Shown one piece after another: positions 41,335 to 50,973 of a DNA stretch of 64,000 bases (position 1 is the stretch's first letter; each line of letters begins with the position of its first letter). The DNA comes from Bradyrhizobium sp. CB82. GTDB taxonomy: Bacteria; Pseudomonadota; Alphaproteobacteria; Rhizobiales; Xanthobacteraceae. The position numbers and the translations under genes were made by a program. Where the stretch lies: the NCBI RefSeq assembly GCF_029714405.1, contig NZ_CP121650.1, positions 7,693,001 through 7,757,000 on the forward strand, read 5' to 3'. The notes under the pieces were generated by a model, which saw only the letters and a program-made list of their open reading frames with translations, searched no databases and was not told the origin of the DNA.

Positions 41335-41719
41335 TGAACTACTAGCATTACAGTTGGTGCGCCGGGAGACCGGCAAGGAGTAAGCGGTGGAAGTCCACTG
41401 CGATGAAGAAGTAGCGATCCACATCGGCCCCGAGCCGTGCGCAGGCGTCCGCGAGGATGTCGGCGAAGCGTCGGCAGGGGAGCGCATAGGCCAGCCATCG
41501 AGCCGCGAAAGAATGTTTTCCCGAGAGCCGACGCTATCAACTGAGCGGAAGGCAACACGAAGGGGCGCGATATCGCGAGCGCCCGGTCGTCTCGGCGTGG
41601 TCGCAGACCCTGCCATGTGCAGAAGCTTCTTGTACGGGAACCGGGAGCTCTCTTGGTCGGCCAGATGCTCATGGAAGCAGCCTGGTCCGCGGCGGGAAGG
41701 CGAGGAGCTGTAGCCGCCG

Positions 41720-43194
41720 ATGAACGATCAGGAGAAGTCTGACTCCGCCATAGTAGCTATGAAGTCGCCGAACAATGCCGGAGGTACGGTGGCGGAGGCG
41801 ATGGAGCGAGGGGCGGGGACCAAGGGAAACGCGAGACAGCAAAGCACACTCCGGACACAGGGCCGGGATCGTGTGATCCAGGAGCTTGATCGCGTACGGC
41901 AAGCCGCAAGGCAGAGGAAGAAGGAGCGGTTCACCGCGCTTCTCCACCATATCAACACAGACACGCTCCGTATGGCTTTCTATGCGCTCAAGCGCAAAGC
42001 AGCCCCCGGCGTGGATGGTGTGACATGGCAGGACTTCGAGACAGATCTGGAGCCTCGGCTTGCGGATCTGCAGCGGCGGGTCCACGGAGGAGCGTACCGT
42101 CCCCAGCCGTCACGTCGGACGTACATCCCGAAGACTGACGGCCGGGAAAGAGCGTTGGCGATCGCTGCCTTGGAGGACAAAATCGTCCAGGGCGCGACCG
42201 TCATGGTGCTCAACGCCATCTACGAAGGCGACTTCGTCGGCTTCTCATACGGGTTTCGACCCGGTAGAGGCCCACATGATGGGTTGGACGCCCTGGCGGT
42301 AGCGATCACCACGCGGAAGGTGAACTGGATACTTGACGCCGACGTGCAAAACTTTTTCGGAAGTGTGAACCAAGACTGGCTGGTCCAGTTTCTGGAACAC
42401 CGCATCGGCGACAAGCGCATCATCCGCCTGATCCGTAAATGGCTGAAGGCGGGCATTCTCGAAGACGGGGTCGTAACTGTGGACGACAGGGGCACGGGGC
42501 AGGGATCGGTGATTTCGCCGCTGCTCGCCAATGCTTACCTGCACTACACGTTTGGTCTCTGGGCCAAACGCTGACGACGGCAAGAGGCCCACGGCGACAT
42601 GATTATCGTGCGCTATGCCGATGATCTCGTGGTTGGCTTCGAGCATGAGGACGACGCTCGCCGTTTCCTTGATGCGATGGGTGAACGGTTTGAAGCATTC
42701 GCGTTGACGCTCCATCCAGACAAGACCCGCCTGATTGAGTTCGGCCGCCGAGCGGCGGCCAAACGCAAAGGGCGCGGCCTTGGCAAACCGGAGACCTTCA
42801 TGTTTCTGGGCTTCACCCACATCTGCGGTAAGTCACGCCGGGGGAACTTCCTGCTCGAAAGGAAGACCCGTCGCGACCGTCTGCGGAGGAAGCTTCAGGA
42901 CATCAAGGAAGAGCCGCGACGACGGATGCACCGACCGATCCGTGCCCAGGGTGCATGGCTGAGACAGGTCGTCACCGGCCACTTCGCATACTATGGGTTC
43001 CTACAAATGGGCGGGCGCTCTCAGCGTTCCGCTACTGTGTGGTCGATCTTTGGCGTCGAACGCTTCGGCGGCGAAGTCAACGAGGCGGCTTCACGTGGGA
43101 CCGTATGACGAGGTTGGCGGACGAATGGCTCCCACAATCCCGCATCCTCCATCCCTGGCCACAGCAGCGCTTCGTGGTCACATACCCAAGGTAA
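41720..43194 (+). pseudogene. Group II intron F reverse transcriptase/maturase, nonsense plus frameshift
   Basis: Blocks: RKAAPGVDGVTWQDFETDLE, TDGRERALAIAALEDKIVQG, GFSYGFRPGRGPHDGLDALA, TGQGSVISPLLANAYLHYTF. A TGA at 42572-42574 follows LWAKR where family members have Trp; the same frame continues with RRQEAHGDMIIVRYADDLVV. A second break near 42985 shifts to NGRALSAFRYCVVDLWRRTL and the end RFVVTYPR. Apart from these two lesions the protein is complete. Confidence 0.85.
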
Positions 43195-43227
43195 GAGCCG
43201 GATGCCTTAATTGGGCTCGTCCGGATC
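43195..43227 (+). ncRNA. Group II intron domain V (F)
   Basis: GAGCCGGATGCC, loop TTAATTGGG, closing CTCGTCCGGATC, directly after the maturase stop. Confidence 0.75.
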
Positions 43228-43663
43228 CGCGCGGGTTGCGCCTTGCAAGCGCGTTGAAGTCTGCCGTCTGCGATGACGGCCGCGGCAAAGCTTAGCGAGC
43301 AGCCGCGAACCGAGTCTTGCGTGGCGTCCGGTAACGGCCGCTGCGAAGCGTAGACAGGGAGGTCGTAGGCCGGAATGAAGTGAACGGGAAAATAGCCCCG
43401 AAATCGATCGTGATCGGAGTAGCTGACCCTATCCCGTAAAGGGGAAGGCAGAACCAAAGGCCGCGTCAACGCGAGCAGTCTGAGGTGCTCCCGGGGTTCG
43501 TACTGCCAGCATGCAACCAAAGGAAGCAGCGTGAACAAGGGAGATCCATCCGGTTCAAGCGCACGCTTGTAGGACCTGCCAAGCCGAAGAGGTGAGAACG
43601 GTCTGATGACCGGGTGGAAGTCATACTGACTGATAGTACTCCGAGGACGGGAGAACCGGCCAC

Positions 43664-45073
43664 ATGGGGAAGCGGTCAGCGGTAGTTGAATTGTTCTTGG
43701 GCGACATGGGCTCCATTCAACGGGAGTCACGGCCTTCTATTCTAAGAGAAGATCAGCTGACCATGGAAACGAAACTTGAACAAATAGCAGTGAAAGCTCG
43801 GCGCGAGCCAAATCTTCGCTTCACCTCGTTGGCCCATCACATCACGCGCGATCGAGTGCAAAAGAATCTATTACAGATTCCGAAGCGCTCCGCCGCCGGG
43901 GTGGACGGACAGACGGTGGAGGCGGCGAGGGAGAGCTTCGACGGATGGATCGAGCCGATGCTCCAATCCATCCACCGACAGGGATATCGGGCGCCGAACA
44001 TTCGGCGTGTCTATATCCCCAAGCCCGGTAAGACGGAGAAGCGCCCCCTCGGGGTTCCAACTGTCGCCGACCGGGCGCTCCAGCGCAGCACGGCTGCGGT
44101 GTTGTCCGCCATCTACGAGCAGGACTTCTTGCCCTGCTCGTTCGGCGGCAGGCCGAAGCTCAGCGCCCATCACGCCTTGGCGACCCTCAATGAGGTCATC
44201 GCCGGCGGCATGATCAGCTGGGTGTTGGAGGCGGATTTGAAGAACTTCTTCGGGAGTCTCGATCATGATTGGGTCCTCCGGTTTGTCGAACCGCGCCTGA
44301 TCAGCTTGATCCGGCGCTGGTTGAAAGCGGGTGTCTTGGAAGACGGAGCGGTGCATCCGAGCGAACAAGGAACGCCACAAGGCGGATCGATCAGTGTGCT
44401 TTTGAGCAACCTCTACCTTCATTACGTTCTCGACCTCTGGTTCGAACGCGTGGTGAAGGGCCGGTTGCGGGGCGAAGCCCGACTGGTGCGCTATATCGAC
44501 GACTTTGTGATCTGCTTCCAATATCGATCGGACGCCATCCGCGTACAGGAGGCCTTGCGTCTTCGGTTGGGGAAGTTCGGCCTCACTCTAGAGCCGACCA
44601 AGACCAAGTTGGTCGAGTTTGGTCGGTTCGCGCAAAGACACGCGGGCAAACGCGGCAGAAACCGCCCGGAAACAATCTACTTTCTGGGTCTAACGCTCTA
44701 TTGCACGCGAAACCAACGAGGCAACTTCAAGGTTGGGATGCGTACCGAGAAATCTCGGCTAAAGCGCAGCCTTATGTCTCTGCAGGAGCTGATGCGGCGA
44801 ATACGGCATTACAAGATCAGTGACCAGGCCGATGAAATCAACGTCGTCCTGCGCGGCCACTATGGCTATTACGGTGTCGCCGGAAATCTCCGGAGCCTCG
44901 TAAAAGTCTATCGGGTCGTCGAGCGTTACTGGCGCAAGATGTTGTGCAGCCGCAGCTGGGCGGGTCGTCGCCTCACTTGGGACGCCTTCCACCAAATCAA
45001 AGAGTGGACACCGTTGCTGAAACCAAAACTGCGCCTCCCATACGGGAGGCTACAGGCACTAGCAGTGCTGTGA
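43664..45073 (+). CDS. Group II intron G reverse transcriptase/maturase, intact
   Basis: The protein has 469 residues. RT blocks: SAAGVDGQTVEAARESFDGW, EKRPLGVPTVADRALQRSTA, SFGGRPKLSAHHALATLNEV, LEADLKNFFGSLDHDW, GTPQGGSISVLLSNLYLHYV. The catalytic box reads YIDD (RYIDDFVICFQ) instead of YADD; both aspartates are kept. The maturase end DEINVVLRGHYGYYGVAGNL and CSRSWAGRRLTWDAFHQI is complete and there is no H-N-H endonuclease domain. GGAG stands 10 bases before the ATG at 43664; an internal Met (43763) is possible. A shortened relative lies at 18671-19170. Confidence 0.88.
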   Translation: MGKRSAVVELFLGDMGSIQRESRPSILREDQLTMETKLEQIAVKARREPNLRFTSLAHHITRDRVQKNLLQIPKRSAAGVDGQTVEAARESFDGWIEPMLQSIHRQGYRAPNIRRVYIPKPGKTEKRPLGVPTVADRALQRSTAAVLSAIYEQDFLPCSFGGRPKLSAHHALATLNEVIAGGMISWVLEADLKNFFGSLDHDWVLRFVEPRLISLIRRWLKAGVLEDGAVHPSEQGTPQGGSISVLLSNLYLHYVLDLWFERVVKGRLRGEARLVRYIDDFVICFQYRSDAIRVQEALRLRLGKFGLTLEPTKTKLVEFGRFAQRHAGKRGRNRPETIYFLGLTLYCTRNQRGNFKVGMRTEKSRLKRSLMSLQELMRRIRHYKISDQADEINVVLRGHYGYYGVAGNLRSLVKVYRVVERYWRKMLCSRSWAGRRLTWDAFHQIKEWTPLLKPKLRLPYGRLQALAVL

Positions 45074-45086
45074 ACCAACTGCCGAA

Positions 45087-45119
45087 GAGCGTAGTGCGGT
45101 AAATCCGCACGCTACGTTC
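45087..45119 (+). ncRNA. Group II intron domain V (G)
   Basis: GAGCGTAGTGCGG, loop TAAAT, closing CCGCACGCTACGTTC. It is followed by a long GC-rich domain VI hairpin ending CCCTAC at 45186. Confidence 0.75.
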
Positions 45120-46246
45120 TGTGGGAGCGGGAGGCGGGCGACCGCCTCCCGCGACCCGGTGGGCGCTCAGCAATGAGCGTCCCTACCGCGAACAATTTTT
45201 TCTTGAGATGGGCCCTGCGCGCGTTGGCTTGATGAGCCCTGCGCCAGGACGACCAAGCGAGTAAGTGAGCGTGCGAGATGCGTCGCTGGGCAAGCTTTAT
45301 TGCGATGCGCCTGATTTCCTGGATCGACCAGCGGATCAAGAACGATGCTTCAGTCGAGGCCGCGATCGCGTTTTTTTGGGCGCGGTGTTGGCCCGAGAAC
45401 GGATGACGGCCATGATGGCGAAGGCCAGCATGACGAGTGAGACATGGCGATGCCAGCCATGCCAGGAGCGGGTTTCGTTGTGATCAAGACCGAGCTCGTT
45501 CTTGGTCGTTTCGAAGCTGTCCTCGACGGCCCACCGATGGCCTTCTACTGACACCAGCTTTTGGATGGACGTGCCCTTGGGGCACCACGTGGAATAAAAC
45601 GCCAAGCTGCCGTCAGCAATGTTGCGTCGGACCAGAAGACCTCGCGTCCATTCCCTGGCGAGGCCATCATCGTATTCACTGCCGTCAAGGTCGGCCAATT
45701 CGACGTAGGCCCAGTCGTGCCAGCGCGGACCTTTGGTCCCTCCGCCGGACGACAGGCGGCGCCAGGCCTTCTTGGGAAGGTTTTGCGCGATCGTGGCGGC
45801 GGTGCCAGCGACAGGCTGCGGCTTGCCCCAGGACCGTAACACATGATTGGAAGCAACCCCCAGAACATAGCCCTTGCCCGCCTTGCGCAGCTGGGTTTCG
45901 ATCTCGCCCGTACTATACACGCTGTCCGCCGCCACGAACGAGAACGGCACCTGTGCGGCGATCGCGCGAGCGATCATGTGACGCGCGATCTTGGGCTTCG
46001 TCGCAAAGCCCGCATCGCTCGGGACATGCGCGGCCTTCAGGCGAGCGGGGTCGTCCGTCCAGTCCTTTGGCAGGTAGAGTGCCCGGTCGATGAAGGCATG
46101 GCCATGCCGCGACACGTAGGCGGCGAACACTCCGATCTGGCAGACCGTATGTTCGTTGTCCGAGAGGTGGCTCGTCCGCAGTATGCGATGAGCGAGGGTT
46201 GCGCCGGGTGGGCCGGCACCGAGCCTCTCGCATAGGAGGACGAGCC

Positions 46247-47361
46247 GTGCGGCAGGATAGCAAAATCTACGTGGGACTGGATACGTCGAAGCTGAAGATC
46301 TCGGTAGCCGTGGCCGAGGCGGGGCGCGATGGCGACGTGCGCTTCATCGGTGAGATCGATAGCGCGCCTGATGCGGTGGAGCGACTGGTTACGAAGCTCG
46401 CCAAAAGGCACCGGGACCTCGCCTTTTGCTACGAAGCCGGCCCGACCGGCTACGGTCTCCATCGTCAGATCACACGGCTTGGCCACGACTGCATCGTGGT
46501 TGCACCATCACTGATCCCAAAGCGGCCTGGAGAACGGGTCAAGACCAACCGCCGTGATGCGCTGACCCTGGCCAAGCTGCATCGTGCGGGAGAGCTGACC
46601 GCGGTCTGGGTACCGGATCCGGAGCACGAGGCGGTGCGAGAACTGGTACGTGCCCGGGAAGCCGCGAAGATCTGCGGCGGGCCCGTCAGCACTTGCAGTC
46701 CTTCCTGCTGCGTCACGGCCGGGTCTTCACCGGCCGTCAAGCGTGGACCAAGGCGCATACACGATGGCTGTGCGAGCAACGTTTCGAGCATCCGGCGCAG
46801 TATCTCGTGCTGGCCGAGTATCGCCAAGCGATCGAGGCCGCCGAGAACCGGCTCAAGCGTCTGGACGAACAAGTTGCCGAGGCGGTGAGCTCTTGGTCCA
46901 TGGCTCCAGTGATCGCAGCCTACCAGGCGCTACGCGGCGTCGCCTTCCTGACCGCGGTCACCTTCGTCACCGAAATCGGCGACGTGCGCCGCTTCGACAG
47001 CCCGCGCCAACTGATGGCGTATCTCGGCCTGGTGCCCTGCGAAAACTCCACGGGGGAACGCATCCGGCGCGGCGGCATCACCAAAGCTGGTAATGGCCGG
47101 GCGCGCCGCGTGCTCATTGAGGGCGCCTGGACTTACCGTTTTCCCGCCCGGATGAGCCGCCTGCTGCAGGAGCGGCAGGCCGGCCTAACGCAAGAGGTGT
47201 GCGCCATTGCCTGGAAAGCCCAAGTCAGACTCTGCGCTCGCTATCGCAAGCTGATGGCAGGTGGCAAACGCCAGGCAGTCGTCACCGTGGCCATCGCCCG
47301 GGAAATGGCCGCCTTCCTCTGGGCTATCGGCCGAGAGGTGGAGCCGCACAGCGCAACCTGA
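46247..47361 (+). pseudogene. IS110-family transposase, one frameshift
   Basis: GTG at 46247 with AGGAGG upstream: RQDSKIYVGLDTSKLKISVA (D), LAFCYEAGPTGYGLHRQITR (E), VKTNRRDALTLAKLHRAGEL (D). Near 46670 one base appears lost (REAAKICGG where REAA.DLRRARQHLQS is expected). The second domain follows: VIAAYQALRGVAFLTAVTFV TEIG, LMAYLGLVPCENSTGERIRR with the conserved serine, and LWAIGREVEP. Otherwise complete. Confidence 0.82.
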
Positions 47362-47492
47362 TCGCTTGCCGAATTAGCCAACACTTCATTCCACCTCACA
47401 CAGGAGGACTCTCAGGAGCGACTGAAATGGACCCCGATTTTGGGACCACGTGCTTAGTTGGAAGGGGCTGCTCCGTTTGATAGACGGAGCGC

Positions 47493-47786
47493 ATGATGAC
47501 GACGAAGACGAGACGCAAGATCGACGCGGCACTGAAGGCAAAGATCGCTCTGGAAGCCGTGCGGGAGCAGGCGACGGTGGCCGATCTGGCCCAGCGCTAT
47601 GAGGTTCACCCGAACCAGATCTATGCCTGGAAGAAGCAACTGCTGGACCAGGCGGCCCGGGCCTTTGACGCGGGTGTCGGGCGGGAGAGCGAGGACGCTC
47701 GCGAACGCGAGATCGAGAAGCTGCACGCCAAGATTGGACAACTGACAGTCGAGCGCGATTTTTTAGCGCGGAGGTCCGGAAGATGA
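47493..47786 (+). CDS. IS3-family transposase OrfA
   Basis: The protein has 97 residues: [47 protein letters not shown] (HTH) and a zipper-like end [20 protein letters not shown]. It overlaps orfB by four bases (ATGA) and contains a slippery T-TTT-TTA before its end, so an OrfAB fusion is expected. An IS407-like OrfA binds the element ends. Confidence 0.9.
   Translation: MMTTKTRRKIDAALKAKIALEAVREQATVADLAQRYEVHPNQIYAWKKQLLDQAARAFDAGVGRESEDAREREIEKLHAKIGQLTVERDFLARRSGR
47759..47765 (+). promoter_or_regulatory. -1 ribosomal frameshift heptamer T-TTT-TTA
   Basis: In the orfA frame the codons are GAT TTT TTA; a -1 slip at T TTT TTA leads into AGC GCG GAG GTC CGG AAG ATG, which is in frame with orfB. 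This is a classical X-XXY-YYZ site. Confidence 0.7.
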
Positions 47787-50700
47787 GCACGCCGGACCGT
47801 CGAGGAATGCTCGATCGCGCCGACATGGCGCTGTCGATCCGCCGGCAATGCATGTTGCTTGGCATCGCGCGCTCTGGGGTATACCGGCCGCCACGGCCAG
47901 CCAACGACAACGACCTTGCCCTGATGCGGCGCCTCGACGAGTTGTTCACCGCCTGGCCGTTCCTGGGCTCGCGGCGAATGACCGCGATGCTGAAGGCTGA
48001 GGGGCTTCCCGTAAATCGCAAGCGCGTGCAGCGGTTGATGCGCAAGATGGGCATCGCGGCGCTGGGACCAAGGCCGAACACGACGAGGCCGGCGCCGGGC
48101 CGCAAGATCTATCCCTACCTGTTGCGCAACATGACGATCGACCGGCCAAACCAGGTATGGGCGGCCGACATCACGTATCGTGCGCCTCGCCCCACAGTTG
48201 GGGTAGCGTATGACTGGAATGCAAAAGAGAAAGGAGGATTGGGAGAAAACAAAATGACTTGTCCCCTGCTGTGAGGGGACATGAGCCCAAGCGGCGGTGA
48301 CCTGTCGTCAACTGGCAGGGTGACGTAGCCCGCAGGTAAAGGGGATTGAGGCGAAGCCGTTAAGCCGAGATGGTCCCCGAGGCTGAAGTATTGGAAGGTT
48401 GAGGAACACGAACCGGTTTACCCGCATCTAAGGGCTGAAATGTCGCCTCCGTCTACACGGCTTAACAGGTGGAATGCTGATGATGTCGCCGGACAGATAT
48501 GACGGCCGGCATCCGAACGCGAGCCCAGATGTAAGGACGCTCGCGAGTAGTCATGGGGAGAACGCAGCCAGACCATGGCATCGGCATCGACTTGCGGAAA
48601 GCAAGGGAAAAGACTGCGACCGGCAGCCTCACCAATACGATGACGTCCAGTATATGAACGAGGGAAGGCATGATGGAATGCCAACGATGCTTTGCGTCGC
48701 AAGGGAGTTGACCCTGATGTCCACCATGCTGGCGGAGTTCCCGTAGTAGTCCGCGGCAGGGAAAGCCTGCCACATGGCGAAGGGGAGCAGTTCAAACTGC
48801 TTGGATTGCAAACTATCTGACCGAACGAGGTGAAGACCTTTGATAATCAGTGAAATGCAGCACAAGCTCGCGACATGGGCCGAGAGCGACCCGAACCGAA
48901 GGTTCGATCGCCTCCTTCGGCTGATTGCCAACCGGGAATGGCTTGCCGAGGCCGCTCGGATTGTTCTGGCGTCAAGTGGCGCACGAACACCGGGCATCGA
49001 CGGAATAGATAAGCAACGACTGCAGGTCAGACTGGATCAGCATCTGGATGACCTGCGGAAAAGCCTGCTGGACGAGAGTTATCGCCCCCAGCCGGTGAAG
49101 CGAATCTATATCCCGAAAACCAACGGCAAGCTACGCCCACTGGGTATTCCGACTCTGACGGATCGCATCGTCCAACGAGCCATGCTCATGGCCATGGAGC
49201 CAATCTGGGAAAGCGACTTCCATCGCCTATCCTATGGCTTCCGGCCTGAACGGAGCGTGCACCATGCCGTCCGCACCGTGAAGATACAGCTTCAGGATGG
49301 AGCCGATACGACGAGGGGCCGCTGGATCATCGAAGGTGATCTGGCAAGCTACTTCGACACGGTCCATCACCGGCTGCTTATCAGATGTGTGCGGCGACGA
49401 GTGCAGGATGGGCGATTTGTTGATCTTCTCTGGCGGTTCCTGAAGGCAGGTCACATTGACCGTGACCTGTTTAAAGCCTCCAGCGAGGGTGTTCCGCAAG
49501 GTGGCGTGCTGTCACCGCTCTTGTCCAACATCATGCTCCATGAGTTCGATGCGTGGCTGGAGGCGAAATACCTGAGCGACAAGGCCCGCAAGGACCGCTG
49601 GGCATGGAACTTCGGCATCAAGCTGGGCCGCCCTATTACGGTTCGAGAGAACCGGCAATGGAAGCCGGCGGTTGCTTACTGCCGATACGCTGACGACTTT
49701 GTCGTGATCGTAAAAGGGACCAAAGCTCAAGCAGAGGAAATCCGCGAGGAATGCCGCGCCTTTCTGGAAGGCAAGCTGAAATTGATGCTGAATATGGAGA
49801 AAACCCATATCACCCACGTCAATGACGGCTTCGTCTTTCTGGGGCACAGGATCATTCGCAAACGAGGGTCGCACGGGCGCATGTCCGTCGTCACAACGAT
49901 ACCCAAGGAAAAGGCGAAGGGGTTTGTTCGCAGGCTCACTGAAACCCTCTCCGGCAATCATAGTGTCAGCACGGTCGACATGATCGCCGGCCTGAACCGC
50001 CAACTGGCGGGATGGGCAGCGTTCTACAAGTTCACCGACTTCACCGCGTACGTATTCCGGCGCATCGACCATGTCGTGTTCTGGAAAATGGCGCATTGGC
50101 TGGGGCACAAATACCGATCTCGCATCAAACCTTTGATGCGGAAATGGTACCGAACCCCGGAACCGGGCAAGGCGAAAACCTGGCTCGTGTTTGGTCGGAA
50201 TGAACGCGGCGGGACCGACGGAAAAGCACTTTACCGGCTTGTCTCAAGCCCGAAGGCGCAGTTCCGGTGGCGCAATCCGGAGGAAAATCCATACATCCTC
50301 CGAAAGGAAGCCCGCAGCACTGTCACCTCGCACTATCATGATGTTGCTATGGCCATGGGCCAAGCTTGAACAGAGAGCCGTATGCGCTGAAAGGTGCACG
50401 TACGGTTCGGGGAGGAGAAGCGCGCTCGCGCTTCTTACTCCACTGCCCATCGGCCGCGGCTTTCTTTATCTCGTCGCCATCATCGACTGGGCGAGCCGTG
50501 CGGTTCTGGCGTGGCGGTTGTCGAACACGATGGACGTCTCGTTCTGCGTGGCGGCTCTGGACGAGGCGCTGGCGAAGTACGGCACGCCGGAGATTTTCAA
50601 CACCGACCAGGGCAGCCAGTTCACCAGTGCGGCCTTCACCGGCGCGTTGGCGGGCGCAAAGATCAAGATCTCCATGGATGGCCGCGGTCGTTGGATGGAC

Positions 50701-50973
50701 AACGTCTTCATCGAGCGGCTGTGGCGGTCGCTCAAGCATGAGGATATCTATCTCAAGGGCTATGCCGACGGCCGCGAGGCCAAGGCAGGGATCGCGAGCT
50801 GGATCGCCTTCTACAACGATCGCCGCCTTCATCAGGCGCACGGCTATCGCACGCCGATGGCGGTCTGGCGAGAACGGATGCAGGCCGCGAAGGCTGTGGA
50901 CATGGTGGACAACGCTGACGCGTTGACCACATGCCCACAGCAACTGCAGCAGACAGAGTCTCTGGCAGCGTGA
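47783..50973 (+). CDS. IS3-family transposase OrfB, split by a group II intron
   Basis: Exons 47783-48179 and 50444-50973 join in frame (codon C|TG) to give 308 residues. Exon 1: [44 protein letters not shown], ending VWAADITY with the first catalytic D. Exon 2: [40 protein letters not shown] (second D), [20 protein letters not shown] (E) and [20 protein letters not shown]. No lesion is visible in either exon, so precise splicing would restore a full DDE transposase; unspliced RNA would give a truncated protein. Confidence 0.9.
48840..50369 (+). CDS. Group II intron A2 reverse transcriptase/maturase, intact
   Basis: The protein has 509 residues; TTG start at 48840 after GAGGTGAAGACC, or ATG at 48855. 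RT blocks: [100 protein letters not shown], catalytic YADD ([13 protein letters not shown]), [20 protein letters not shown]. The maturase domain X holds [20 protein letters not shown], and the basic end [20 protein letters not shown] may bind DNA. No H-N-H endonuclease. It should act with the intron RNA in splicing and retrohoming. Confidence 0.92.
   Translation: MIISEMQHKLATWAESDPNRRFDRLLRLIANREWLAEAARIVLASSGARTPGIDGIDKQRLQVRLDQHLDDLRKSLLDESYRPQPVKRIYIPKTNGKLRPLGIPTLTDRIVQRAMLMAMEPIWESDFHRLSYGFRPERSVHHAVRTVKIQLQDGADTTRGRWIIEGDLASYFDTVHHRLLIRCVRRRVQDGRFVDLLWRFLKAGHIDRDLFKASSEGVPQGGVLSPLLSNIMLHEFDAWLEAKYLSDKARKDRWAWNFGIKLGRPITVRENRQWKPAVAYCRYADDFVVIVKGTKAQAEEIREECRAFLEGKLKLMLNMEKTHITHVNDGFVFLGHRIIRKRGSHGRMSVVTTIPKEKAKGFVRRLTETLSGNHSVSTVDMIAGLNRQLAGWAAFYKFTDFTAYVFRRIDHVVFWKMAHWLGHKYRSRIKPLMRKWYRTPEPGKAKTWLVFGRNERGGTDGKALYRLVSSPKAQFRWRNPEENPYILRKEARSTVTSHYHDVAMAMGQA
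50375..50408 (+). ncRNA. Group II intron domain V (A2)
   Basis: GAGCCGTATGCG, loop CTGAAAGG, closing TGCACGTACGGTTC, six bases after the maturase stop. Confidence 0.85.

Larger units (their letters stand above)
39876..41342 (-). mobile_element. IS630-family element, copy a, with a passenger HTH gene
   Basis: The ends are imperfect 24-bp inverted repeats: left GTGGTTTATCACAGTGG..., right (read inward) GTAGTTCATCACAGTG.... TA follows the right end at 41343-41344, the expected IS630 target. The transposase and a small HTH gene are divergent with 38 bases between their start codons. A truncated second copy lies at 60422. Confidence 0.8.
41357..45186 (+). mobile_element. Two group II introns (F and G) in the left end of IS701 copy a
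   Basis: The insertion begins GTGCGCCGGG directly after CATTACAGTTG and ends GAGCGTCCCTAC before CGCGAACAATTTTTTC, which resumes the IS701 end. Two different maturases and two domain V hairpins (43195-43227 and 45087-45119) show two introns. G seems to start just after F's domain V, near 43229, with a 5' end reading GCGCGGGTTGCG rather than GTGYG. F's domain VI is not seen. Confidence 0.65.
48180..50443 (+). mobile_element. Group II intron A, copy 2, apparently complete (2264 bp)
   Basis: It starts GTGCGCCTCGCC at 48180 and ends CTTACTCCAC at 50443. It carries an intact maturase, domain V at 50375-50408 and a domain VI hairpin GAAGCGCGCTCGCGCTTC with the branch-point A expected in TTACTCC. 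The exon junction is exact at the codon after DITY of IS3 orfB. Confidence 0.88.
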
